From: Bacteroidia bacterium
Lineage (GTDB): Bacteria; Bacteroidota; Bacteroidia; Bacteroidales; UBA932
Length of the DNA stretch: 24,542 nucleotides
Direction: 5' to 3'
Assembly (NCBI GenBank): GCA_021153285.1
Contig: JAGKTT010000034.1
Location: 1-24,542, forward strand
Shown in pieces: positions 14,305-21,635 of the stretch. The position numbers and the translations under genes are program-made. Each line of letters begins with the position of its first letter. Within the stretch, counting starts at the first letter, position 1. The notes below the pieces were generated by a model. It was not told where the DNA came from. It did no database searches and was given only the letters and a program-made list of their open reading frames with translations.

Positions 14305-15852
14305 ATGCTGATAAACATTCATTGTGCGAAATGCGTCGGGATCGACGCGATACCGGTGATCGTGGAGGTAGATGTCGCTACAGGCATCGGAATACATCTG
14401 GTGGGACTGGCAGATGCGGCTATCAAGGAAAGCCTGCTGAGGATAGTGACATCGCTGCAGACATTGGGATTCAGAATACCCGGAAGAAAGATTGTGATCA
14501 ATCTGGCGCCTGCTGATATGCATAAAAAGGGAAGCGGGTACGACCTTCCCATTGCATTAGGTATAATTGCCGCATCTGCGCAGAGAGAGCTGCCGTTTCT
14601 TGATAAGTTCCTGATAATGGGAGAATTGGGCCTTGACGGAACAGTGCGCGAAGTCTCCGGAGCACTGCCTACGGTGGAGCTGGCGGCCAGAGAAGGCCTG
14701 GCGGGATGCATTCTTCCGCGTCGGTCTGCTCTCGAAGCATCAGAGTACAATATCATAGATGTATATGGTGTGGAAACGATCGAGGAAGTTCTGGAAATCC
14801 TTTCCGGAGAAGTAGCCCGGGATGATCTTCTGGTCAGAAATCTTCGTTCAGAATATCCCTCCGCAGACTGTCAGGGCCAGTCCGGAGCAATGGATTTTTC
14901 CGAGATCATCGGACAGGAAGGAGCCAAGAGAGGACTGGAAATCGCAGCTGCAGGAGGACACAATGCCATTCTCATCGGGTCGCCTGGATCAGGGAAGAGT
15001 TCATTGGCTAAAGCAATGTCGACAATCCTCCCGCCTCTGAATTTCAGAGAATCACTCCAGACCAGCAAGATATACTCCGTGGCCGGAAAAGGAAATCCTC
15101 TCGGAGGTCTGATAAAGCAGAGACCGTTCAGAGCTCCACATTACAGCGCCTCGATAGCAGCTCTTCTGGGAGGAGGATCGGACAACATAATGCCTGGGGA
15201 GATTTCTCTGGCCCATAATGGAATCCTCTTCATCGATGAATTCTGCGAAGCACCCAAGAAAGTGCTGGAAGTGCTGAGGGCACCGATGGAAGACCGGAAG
15301 GTGACAATCTCCCGTCTCAAGGCAAAAGTGGAATATCCTGCCGACTTTATGCTGATAGCAGCCACTAATCCGTGTCCCTGCGGCTATTATGGTGAAGGCG
15401 ACCGCTGCACCTGCACTCCGTCAAGACGAATCGCCTATATGTCCAAACTCTCCGGACCTATTATGGACAGAATAGACATACAGCTGTGGATGCACCCGAT
15501 CGATGCAAGGAAGCTGGTAGAGCGAAAGCCAGCGGAATCCAGTTCTGCCATAGCCGAAAGAGTATTGAAAGCCAGGGAAATACAGAAGCGACGATTCGCC
15601 GCAGACGGTATATTCTGCAACGCATCTATGAACAACCGACTCATCGACAAATATTGCCCGCTGGACACCGGATGCAGAAAACTTATGGAGAGAATAATCG
15701 AAAAGATGGGACTGTCAGCCAGAGCCTGTTCCCGTATAATCAGACTGGCCCGCACCATTGCAGATCTTGAAGGGGCGGACAACATCAGGATGGAACATTT
15801 ATCAGAAGCCGCCGGATACCGGTTTCTGGACAAGCAGAATATTCTGGAATAG
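14305..15852 (+). CDS. comM: YifB/ComM-family magnesium-chelatase-like AAA+ ATPase
   Basis: Member of the ComM family; in naturally competent bacteria ComM is a DNA branch-migration helicase that helps integrate incoming DNA. The 515-residue protein has a ChlI-like N-terminal domain (about 1-170, with GLADAAIKESLLRI and GSGYDLPIALG). The AAA+ core follows, with Walker A GSPGSGKS (225-232), Walker B-like ILFIDEFCEAPKKVLEVLR and sensor region AATNPCPCGYYGEGDRCTC, whose cysteines are conserved in the family and may bind metal. The C-terminal helical domain contains LSARACSRIIRLARTIADLEG. Start is the ATG at 14305; a TTG six bases earlier lies in the promoter box. Length is normal and no key motif is missing. 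It is not evidence by itself that the organism is competent. Confidence 0.93.
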   Translation: MLINIHCAKCVGIDAIPVIVEVDVATGIGIHLVGLADAAIKESLLRIVTSLQTLGFRIPGRKIVINLAPADMHKKGSGYDLPIALGIIAASAQRELPFLDKFLIMGELGLDGTVREVSGALPTVELAAREGLAGCILPRRSALEASEYNIIDVYGVETIEEVLEILSGEVARDDLLVRNLRSEYPSADCQGQSGAMDFSEIIGQEGAKRGLEIAAAGGHNAILIGSPGSGKSSLAKAMSTILPPLNFRESLQTSKIYSVAGKGNPLGGLIKQRPFRAPHYSASIAALLGGGSDNIMPGEISLAHNGILFIDEFCEAPKKVLEVLRAPMEDRKVTISRLKAKVEYPADFMLIAATNPCPCGYYGEGDRCTCTPSRRIAYMSKLSGPIMDRIDIQLWMHPIDARKLVERKPAESSSAIAERVLKAREIQKRRFAADGIFCNASMNNRLIDKYCPLDTGCRKLMERIIEKMGLSARACSRIIRLARTIADLEGADNIRMEHLSEAAGYRFLDKQNILE

Positions 15853-15861
15853 AGGACATAG

Positions 15862-15893
15862 TTTGGCCATAGCAAGGATTTTACATATCTTTG
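15862..15893 (+). promoter_or_regulatory. tsaE promoter, almost touching the start codon
   Basis: TTTG (15862-15865) and TATCTTTG (15886-15893) are 20 bases apart, a near-ideal Bacteroidota promoter. The tsaE ATG begins at 15898, four bases past the box, which predicts a leaderless message. Confidence 0.65.
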
Positions 15894-15897
15894 CCGT

Positions 15898-16320
15898 ATG
15901 AAACAGGAAATAATCATCAGAGGAATCGAGGATCTCGAAAGGGCAGCCGGAGAGTTTCTTGAAAAGATAGGAAACAATACGCTCATCGCATTCTTTGCGC
16001 CGATGGGCTCTGGAAAGACAACCTTCACTACAGCCATCTGCAAGGTACTGGGAGTCACAGACCCGGTAGGTTCACCTACATTCGCTATTGTGAACGAATA
16101 TATGAGAGCCGACGGAGACCCGATGTACCATTTCGATTTCTACAGGATCAACAAGCTTTCTGAAGCCATCGAGATAGGTCTTTACGACTATCTCGACAGC
16201 GGATACCTCTGCATAATGGAATGGCCGGAAAACATTGAAGAAATTCTGCCGGAAGAGACTCTGAAAGTGCAGATAACCGTAAATCCGGACCAGTCCAGAA
16301 CTGTTTCCTGGGAATCATAG
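15898..16320 (+). CDS. tsaE: tRNA threonylcarbamoyladenosine biosynthesis ATPase TsaE
   Basis: ATPase that works with TsaB and TsaD to place the t6A modification at position 37 of ANN-decoding tRNAs. The 140-residue protein has the expected small P-loop fold: FFAPMGSGKTTFTTAI (P-loop about residues 34-42), GSPTFAIVNEY (the conserved switch segment), MYHFDFYRI (the family's HxDxYR) and LCIMEWPENIEEILPE. Length is typical. The N-terminus, MKQEIIIRGIEDLERAA, is where homologues begin, which supports the ATG at 15898 although a promoter box ends only four bases before it. It is convergent with the lipoprotein gene, three bases between the stops. Confidence 0.95.
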   Translation: MKQEIIIRGIEDLERAAGEFLEKIGNNTLIAFFAPMGSGKTTFTTAICKVLGVTDPVGSPTFAIVNEYMRADGDPMYHFDFYRINKLSEAIEIGLYDYLDSGYLCIMEWPENIEEILPEETLKVQITVNPDQSRTVSWES

Positions 16321-16323
16321 ACC

Positions 16324-17514
16324 TCAATATGCGCTTACGGAAGCAATGTATCCGCATATATCCAGAGGCTCAAGCTTCCCATCCTTCCATATTTTCGGAC
16401 ACCCTCCATCCAGCGAAGACAGACCGACGTGTAGTATTCCGTTAACCATTGCGCCGCAGCAGGGTCCCATTGCAGCATAACCGGCAGGCATAGCGAATTC
16501 TTCCCCGGCCCTGTATATCACTCCTCCTAAAGCAGCCGGATTGAAAGCGCAGCATATCCCGTCTCCAGATACGAAGCAGGAATTGGCCACCATTCCCTCT
16601 TCAAAGGCGATGCAACGCTCCGGACTAACCCATAATGCGCTCGCTACCGTATTGTCGGAAGCGATGAAAAGACCCTCCCAGAAAAGGTGGTCTTCTCCTG
16701 CCATCATCCTGAATGACAATGGCTCAGCTCCCTCGGGCATCACCATAGCATTCATTGCACCTCCCAGAAACAACACAGGCTTTTCCACTCCTTTCAAGGA
16801 TGCTATATAACAGACCTCACCATTATAGGATATGATGTCCCAGACCTTTTTTATGTCATCACGTAAAGCTGTCTGGGTGACATCCCCGTCCATACAATGA
16901 TAATATCTTTCAAATGTTTCCTTTTCGGAAATTATCGGCTCAGTAAAGGCAAAGCAGATGTGTCCCGCATCGCAATGAAGCCGTCCGAATGTGCTTCCTG
17001 ATGGTCTTTCCAGAATTACTCTGCCGTTCCTTCGATAAACGAATCCTTCACCTTGGTTCTGATGCCCCAATGTATATAAGCTATCATCCTTGACGAGCAT
17101 TCCACATATGTTTTCACAGCCCGGATAACGAAGGATAGTCTTCCCATCCCTCTTGATGACCGTCTCCGTACCGGTGCAGTAATCTGTATAAAGATGCCCG
17201 TCGATGATCCTGTGCCGATCAGGATCAGGACTCACCTGACAGGTATCCCCGACCGGTACCTTCATCATCGGAAGTCCGTCAGCAAAAACCACCAAGGAGC
17301 ATTTCACACTGCCCTTCTGAGGATCCGTCCTCCAATCATATCCATCAGGATAATCAAAACAGGTTATATAACAGACCTCTTTTGAGCCGACATTCATCCC
17401 CGGTCCCTGCCAAACATCATCACGGTTTCCTTCAGGCCTCCGGCTTACTCCTTCCATCGAGCAGGAAAGGACGGTCAATGCCGCCAATCCCATCATCCAC
17501 CAATCTTTCCTCAT
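16324..17514 (-). CDS. Lipoprotein of unknown function, possibly beta-propeller
   Basis: I do not recognise the family. The 396-residue protein begins MRKDWWMMGLAALTVLSCSM: a short charged start, a hydrophobic helix and a lipobox (LTVLSC), so it is probably lipidated at C18 and held in the envelope. The rest is rich in Gly, Asp and Tyr with recurring short strands such as DGHLYTDYCTG, KDDSLYTLGHQ, RRNGRVILERP, YNGEVCYIASL and VNGILHVGLSS. This pattern resembles repeated blades of a beta-propeller (Kelch/NHL-like), though no named repeat is certain. It is unusually cysteine-rich for an exported protein (over a dozen). It stands alone; no clear TAnnTTTG box lies just upstream. Confidence 0.7.
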   Translation of the reverse strand: MRKDWWMMGLAALTVLSCSMEGVSRRPEGNRDDVWQGPGMNVGSKEVCYITCFDYPDGYDWRTDPQKGSVKCSLVVFADGLPMMKVPVGDTCQVSPDPDRHRIIDGHLYTDYCTGTETVIKRDGKTILRYPGCENICGMLVKDDSLYTLGHQNQGEGFVYRRNGRVILERPSGSTFGRLHCDAGHICFAFTEPIISEKETFERYYHCMDGDVTQTALRDDIKKVWDIISYNGEVCYIASLKGVEKPVLFLGGAMNAMVMPEGAEPLSFRMMAGEDHLFWEGLFIASDNTVASALWVSPERCIAFEEGMVANSCFVSGDGICCAFNPAALGGVIYRAGEEFAMPAGYAAMGPCCGAMVNGILHVGLSSLDGGCPKIWKDGKLEPLDICGYIASVSAY

Positions 17515-17779
17515 AATCCTTTTTGCTCCAAAGGAATAAATAAATCCCGAAAACAGTCCTCTCCTTCACCCCATATCCGGGCGGTTCGTCACCTTTTTCT
17601 TTTTCTTATCCTTTTTCAACTTTTTTTATGTTTCCACCCTGCAGAACATCTTTACATACCAGCACATAAAAAAGATTACAAATACACAAAAAAGAGAAAA
17701 AGATCACTACATTCCACCACATAAAATCGGGCATAATTATAAATGTACATACCTTTCTGCAAAATTTCGGCATATGAGC
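17515..17779. other. Intergenic region with imperfect pyrimidine/purine inverted repeat
   Basis: No gene is supported here. A pyrimidine-rich tract (about 17592-17630, ending CTTTTTTTATG) is mirrored by a purine-rich one (17665-17704, beginning CATAAAAAAG), so the strand could form a long weak hairpin around 17631-17664. The rest is AT-rich, including an AAATG-rich stretch before the higBA operator. Confidence 0.4.
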
Positions 17780-17821
17780 AAATTCACAAATTTGTAAATT
17801 TTATAATAATCATTAATTTTG
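17780..17821 (+). promoter_or_regulatory. higBA promoter with overlapping palindromic operator
   Basis: TTTG (17791-17794) and TAATTTTG (17814-17821) are 19 bases apart, an ideal Bacteroidota promoter, nine bases before the higB ATG. A 22-base palindrome (17780-17801, core ACAAATTTGT, one mismatched pair) covers the -33 box. HigA-type antitoxins repress their own promoters by binding such dyads, so this is the likely operator. Confidence 0.65.
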
Positions 17822-17830
17822 CACTGGAAT

Positions 17831-18147
17831 ATGGAGGTTATCTTCGCTAAAAATTATTTAAAAGAGCTTTACATGGAAGGGAAATCTTCCGAAAAAAGCA
17901 TAGGTTTCAAAAGGATATCATAAAAAGATACCGAAAAGCAGTTGACAAGATAGCAGAAGCCATCAAGCCTGAAGATCTTATGCAGATTAACTCATTAAGG
18001 TACGAAAAACTGAAAGGGAATAAATATGGATTATCCTCTGTACGCGTATCTGATAAATATCGCATCGAATTTGAAGAACAGCAGATAAATGGAGAAGAAT
18101 CCATTACCATATGCAATATTATAGAATTGTCGAACCATTATAAATAA
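17831..18147 (+). pseudogene. higB: HigB/RelE-family toxin gene, frameshifted in an A-tract
   Basis: Toxin of a HigBA module; HigB proteins cut mRNA on the ribosome. From the ATG at 17831 the frame reads MEVIFAKNYLKELYMEGKSS and then stops at 17921. Shifting back one base at the A6 run (17892-17897) restores KHRFQKDIIKRYRKAVDKIA..., KLKGNKYGLSSVRVSDKYRI and a proper end ...CNIIELSNHYK at 18147, for a joined length of about 105 residues. Homologues have Lys-Lys-His here, which needs seven A rather than six. So one A has been lost, or the seventh is missing from the assembly, or the product is made by slippage. The joined protein keeps the family's C-terminal catalytic strand residues (SVRVSDKYRIEF). 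Confidence 0.8.
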
Positions 18148-18155
18148 AAAGAAAT

Positions 18156-18500
18156 ATGGTAGAAATTGAAGGAGTGGACCCTCAGATGATATTGAATAAT
18201 CTGAAGCCTAAATATGTAACCCATCCCGGTGAGGTCATTATGGATGAAATCGAGTATATGCAGATTACCCAGAAGGAATTTGCAGAAAGGATAGGAGTAT
18301 CCTGCTCTCAAGTGAACCAGATCCTGAAAGGGAAGCGCCCGGTAAATACTGAATTTGCCCTGCTTACGGAGGCAGCCACAGGCATTCCGGCCGACCTCCT
18401 GCTCAGAATGCAGACCAGGTACGACCGGATCAAGGCTGAAAACAAGGCTGATTTTATGGAAAAACTTAAAAAGATAAAGAAATTTGCAGCTGCACTTTAA
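18156..18500 (+). CDS. higA: HigA-family antitoxin, XRE-type DNA-binding protein
   Basis: Antitoxin and probable repressor of its own operon. Of 114 residues, HPGEVIMDEIEYMQITQKEF introduces the typical HigA N-terminus. The helix-turn-helix follows at about 37-64 (TQKEFAERIGVSCSQVNQIL, KGKRPVN). Residues 65-114 are the dimerisation/C-terminal tail, ending in a Lys-rich segment. It begins nine bases after the toxin stop, the toxin-first order that defines HigBA. It is intact although the toxin is frameshifted, so it may still repress the promoter upstream and could cross-neutralise related toxins. Confidence 0.92.
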   Translation: MVEIEGVDPQMILNNLKPKYVTHPGEVIMDEIEYMQITQKEFAERIGVSCSQVNQILKGKRPVNTEFALLTEAATGIPADLLLRMQTRYDRIKAENKADFMEKLKKIKKFAAAL

Positions 18501-18510
18501 CAGAGATCAA

Positions 18511-18555
18511 GGCTTCCCGCTGACAAGCAGACAGAGGTAAAAATCTGTCGGAGCC
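18511..18555. terminator. Possible shared terminator hairpin between higA and ispE
   Basis: GACAGA (18530-18535) pairs with TCTGTC (18544-18549) and GGCT (18511-18514) with AGCC (18552-18555), giving a two-part stem between converging genes. There is no strong T-tract on either side, so support is weak. Confidence 0.3.
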
Positions 18556-19452
18556 TTATTTCCTATAAAGTGCAAACAGAGCCGAGCCGGAACCGGACAT
18601 GGAAGCATATACAGCTCCCGAATCGTAGAGCGAGCGCTTGATGGCGGCCAGTTCAGGATACTTTACAAATACAGTTTCCTCGAAATCATTGACCAGAATA
18701 CCGTCCCATTCTTCCACCGGCCTCGAAAGGGCTTCCCTCAACTGAACTTCAGGAAGATGGGGCCTGATTCCACTATAGGCGTCCTTGGTAGAAACGGAGA
18801 TACCCTCAGGAGTCAAGACCTGAAGGTCATAACATTCGAGGTCAATCGGATACTCGGTCAACACTTCGCCCCTTCCCTCGCCTATCATCGGACGGTTATA
18901 TATGAAAAAGGCACAATCGCTGCCAAGGCGAGACGCATATCCGGCCAATTGTCCTTCGTTCAATTCAAGAGCGCACAGCTCATTCAGCATCTTAAGGGCA
19001 AATGCAGCATCTGCGGAACCGCCGCCAAGACCGGCACCGACAGGAGATGTTTTCTCAAGGAAAATCTTGACCGGAGGCAATTGGAAATCTTCTGCCAGAA
19101 TATTGTACGCTTTAACTGTCAGATCCTTCATCGGGTCCCAATCCACCCCTTCTACACGGGCGATGGTAATCATAAGTTTACCGTCTTCAGATATGGCCTG
19201 GACTATTTTCGGAGCATCGCCTTCTTCTGCCTCTACTCCGAAGACTCCCTCTGTCTTTATAGGGGTCAACTTCCCATATTTTGTAAAAAGCGCAGCCGAG
19301 GTACGGCTATAATCATCTCCCACCACGATTTCGAGGGTGTCGGAGATACCGAAATATGGAACAAATAGAGTTTCAAGGTCGTGAAAACCGTCCTCACGTT
19401 TTCTGAGGACATTCAGACCGAGATTTATCTTGACATTAGGATTGGTAATCAT
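18556..19452 (-). CDS. ispE: 4-diphosphocytidyl-2-C-methyl-D-erythritol kinase
   Basis: Phosphorylates CDP-methylerythritol in the MEP route to isoprenoid precursors. The 298-residue GHMP kinase has NPNVKINLGL at the start with the catalytic lysine (K8), the ATP-binding loop PVGAGLGGGSADAA (137-150) whose aspartate (D148) is the expected catalytic base, and the C-terminal GHMP motif MSGSGSALFALY. Length is slightly above usual because of an insertion around residues 50-95. The ATG at 19452 matches the family start. It lies 82 bases after sufD, across a tandem repeat, on the same strand, and may be read from the suf promoter; no separate TAnnTTTG box is seen. Confidence 0.95.
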   Translation of the reverse strand: MITNPNVKINLGLNVLRKREDGFHDLETLFVPYFGISDTLEIVVGDDYSRTSAALFTKYGKLTPIKTEGVFGVEAEEGDAPKIVQAISEDGKLMITIARVEGVDWDPMKDLTVKAYNILAEDFQLPPVKIFLEKTSPVGAGLGGGSADAAFALKMLNELCALELNEGQLAGYASRLGSDCAFFIYNRPMIGEGRGEVLTEYPIDLECYDLQVLTPEGISVSTKDAYSGIRPHLPEVQLREALSRPVEEWDGILVNDFEETVFVKYPELAAIKRSLYDSGAVYASMSGSGSALFALYRK

Positions 19453-19458
19453 AACGCT

Positions 19459-19537
19459 GTCATTTCGAGATTAACCACTATACTGTTATTTAGAGATTAA
19501 CCACTATACTGTCATTTCGAGCTTGTCGAGAAATCTA
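19459..19537 (+). repeat. 26-bp tandem repeat plus REP-like palindrome
   Basis: Two copies of a 26-bp unit (19459-19484, 19485-19510; shared part GATTAACCACTATACT) are followed by a third start that turns into GTCATTTCGAGC, TTGTCGAGAAATCT (19511-19536). That last piece folds back (ATTTC with GAAAT) and resembles the short GTCATT...AATCT palindromes scattered between genes in many bacteria. The element lies between sufD and ispE. The first unit begins with the same GTCATTTCGAG, so the tandem copies seem to derive from the palindrome. Confidence 0.75.
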
Positions 19538-20212
19538 AATCTTTCTTATTGCATCCTCGAACTGCATTGCAAGAAATTCCCGGTCAGCCTCCGGGATCTG
19601 TTCCAGCACAGGAGCGATGAAGGAAATCATCTGCAGCACCTTGGCATCTTCGAGGGTTATACCGCGTGAACGCATATAGAACTGTTCCTCTTCATTAAGG
19701 CGGCCGATAGTAGCTCCGTGAGAACACTTCACGTCATCTGCGTAGATTTCCAGCTGAGGCTTGGTGTCCACTTTGGCATCATCCGAGAGCAGGATATTGT
19801 GATTCTCCTGATATGCCTCTGTCCTCTGGGCGTCCTGCTCCACTATAATCTTTCCATAGAAATCCACTCTGGATTTTCCCCCGGCTATTCCTTTGAAAAG
19901 CTGACGTGAATTGCAATGAGGCAGATCGTGATGCATATCCACAGCGATCTTCACCTTCTCATCACTACCGCACACATAAGCACCATATATATTTGCCTGA
20001 GCACCCTCTCCAGCAAGCGTCACATCCAGCCTGATGTCACAGCTCGCACCGGGCATAATAAGAATCACGATATCAGCCTTCGCATCTTTCTCCACTACGA
20101 TAGTCTGAGTCATCTGGTCAGAAAGACTTAGTTGTGGAGACGACGTGCGACCCCCGTCCAGCACATACACTCTATGTATGCTGTCATTTATTGATACAAC
20201 TAAATTTTCCAT
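19535..20212 (-). CDS. sufD: SufD-like Fe-S assembly protein, half length
   Basis: Partner of SufB and SufC in the Fe-S cluster scaffold. At 225 residues it is about half the roughly 430-residue norm: the N-terminal helical region is absent and the protein begins directly with the right-handed beta-helix. What remains is coherent: VEKDAKADIVILIMPGASC and VEQDAQRTEAYQENHNILLS rungs, then VKCSHGATIGRLNEEEQFYM, which keeps the cysteine (C163) and histidine (H165) at the SufB interface, and the SufC-binding tail VLEQIPEADREFLAMQFEDA. The ATG at 20212 is four bases from the sufC stop, so no upstream part is hidden. Function as SufD is inferred from operon and core motifs. Confidence 0.88.
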   Translation of the reverse strand: MENLVVSINDSIHRVYVLDGGRTSSPQLSLSDQMTQTIVVEKDAKADIVILIMPGASCDIRLDVTLAGEGAQANIYGAYVCGSDEKVKIAVDMHHDLPHCNSRQLFKGIAGGKSRVDFYGKIIVEQDAQRTEAYQENHNILLSDDAKVDTKPQLEIYADDVKCSHGATIGRLNEEEQFYMRSRGITLEDAKVLQMISFIAPVLEQIPEADREFLAMQFEDAIRKI

Positions 20213-20216
20213 AATT

Positions 20217-20966
20217 CTACAGATTATCGTAACCCTTCTCCTCGATCTCTGCCACAAGCTCCTTTCCGGCAGTCTTCACGATCTTTCCATCCTTGAGCAC
20301 GTGCACCACATCAGGAACAATATAATCCAGAAGTCGCTGATAATGAGTAATTACGATAGCTGCTTTCTCTGGAGTATGAAGGGCATTCACACCATTAGCG
20401 ACAATGCGAAGAGCATCTACATCCAGTCCGCTGTCAGTCTCGTCAAGGATTGCCAAAGTCGGATCCAGCATTGCCATCTGGAAAATCTCGTTACGTTTCT
20501 TCTCACCACCTGAAAATCCCACATTGACCTCACGTTTTGCGAACTCAGGCTTCATCTGCACGAAAGCCATCTTCTCACGAAGAAGCTTAAGGAAATCACC
20601 TGCCTTAAGCGGTTCAAGTCCCTTTCCTGCGCGATGCGCATTGACAGCAGTCTTCATAAAGTTGGTGATGGTGACTCCCGGTATCTCCACCGGATACTGG
20701 AACGAAAGGAAGATTCCCGCCCAGGCACGCTCCTCGGGAGACATAGCCAAAAGGTCCTGTCCGAGGAACTCGATGGTTCCTGCTGTGACAGTGAACTGTG
20801 GCTTTCCTGTCAGAACCGCCGACAGGGTACTCTTTCCGGCACCGTTAGGCCCCATAACTGCGTGAATCTCACCCTTACGGATGGTAAGATCCACACCCTT
20901 AAGAATTTCCTTATCCTCCACAGACGCCCTCAGGCCTTCAATTTTCAATAATATATCGTTTGCCAT
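20217..20966 (-). CDS. sufC: Fe-S cluster assembly ATPase SufC
   Basis: ABC-type ATPase that drives the SufBCD scaffold; soluble, not a transporter. The 249 residues carry Walker A GPNGAGKST (39-47), Q-loop FLSFQYPVEIPGVTITNFMK (the SufC-specific FQYP), signature VNVGFSGGEKKRNEIFQMAM with Walker B LAILDETDSGLDVDALRIV, and the switch region VITHYQRLLDYIVPDVVHVL. All match SufC closely. It starts 12 bases after the pnuC-like gene and ends four bases before sufD. Confidence 0.97.
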   Translation of the reverse strand: MANDILLKIEGLRASVEDKEILKGVDLTIRKGEIHAVMGPNGAGKSTLSAVLTGKPQFTVTAGTIEFLGQDLLAMSPEERAWAGIFLSFQYPVEIPGVTITNFMKTAVNAHRAGKGLEPLKAGDFLKLLREKMAFVQMKPEFAKREVNVGFSGGEKKRNEIFQMAMLDPTLAILDETDSGLDVDALRIVANGVNALHTPEKAAIVITHYQRLLDYIVPDVVHVLKDGKIVKTAGKELVAEIEEKGYDNL

Positions 20967-20978
20967 ATAGCTTTTATT

Positions 20979-21635
20979 TTACGCATTTTTTCTATAAAGT
21001 TTATACCAAGTGAACAATGACCAGACTCCGTTCACAAGATAAAGACAGCTGACAATCGGCATAAACACCAGACCCGCTTTCAGATAAAGCGTCAGATTCG
21101 CAATGTTCACAAAGAGCCAGGCAATCCAGCAGTCCCATTTCTTCAGTGCCGAAAGCAGCTGAGCCGTCAGTATCAGCACCGTCACGCAGCAGTCCAGATA
21201 AGGAAGCGGATTGGCAGGGAAATATCCCACGAACCAGCGTGTTCCCATCATACTCATCAGCCATCCCCAGGCAAGGGCCAATATCAATACAAGTCCCACG
21301 ATCATCCCCCTCTGCGGCCAGGTCAGCATCGACACCTTCAGCTCCCCGTTTCCGGAAGAACTCTCCTCCGACTTTTTCGGATGGCTCCAGCGATATTGAC
21401 CCAATATATTGATACCTAATGAAATAGGCTGCAATATCAGATTGGCGTACAGATTCTTCTGCCAGAACATAAAGAACAATAACGCCGTGTACATATAGCC
21501 CACATAGAAATTGCTCTTATTGTTCCTTCCCGCCAGAAAAACGGTAGTCAGACCGAATACCGCCGACAAAAGATCGATCAGCAGCACCGGTTTCCCACCC
21601 ATCTCAAACAGTATTATATTCCAGAATTCCATCAT
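20979..21635 (-). CDS. pnuC: PnuC-family vitamin-precursor transporter inside the suf operon
   Basis: Inner-membrane facilitator of the PnuC/Pnu family, which import nicotinamide riboside, thiamine or riboflavin by diffusion followed by phosphorylation. The 218 residues have about seven hydrophobic segments. Pnu hallmarks are LLIDLLSAVFGLTTVFLAGR at the start, the aromatic-rich YTALLFFMFWQKNLYANLIL, QPISLGINILGQYRW and the C-terminal KKWDCWIAWLFVNIANLTLY. The ligand cannot be assigned from sequence. Its ATG overlaps the sufB stop by four bases (ATGA), so it is translationally coupled to sufB, and sufC follows 12 bases later. A Pnu gene inside suf is unusual. Confidence 0.82.
   Translation of the reverse strand: MMEFWNIILFEMGGKPVLLIDLLSAVFGLTTVFLAGRNNKSNFYVGYMYTALLFFMFWQKNLYANLILQPISLGINILGQYRWSHPKKSEESSSGNGELKVSMLTWPQRGMIVGLVLILALAWGWLMSMMGTRWFVGYFPANPLPYLDCCVTVLILTAQLLSALKKWDCWIAWLFVNIANLTLYLKAGLVFMPIVSCLYLVNGVWSLFTWYKLYRKNA

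Noticed and set aside
18757..19368. 203-residue plus-strand frame opposite ispE
   Set aside because: Antisense to a well-supported kinase with all motifs; no domain of its own.
19459..19537. CRISPR array
   Set aside because: The repeats are directly adjacent with no spacers, and there are only two full copies.
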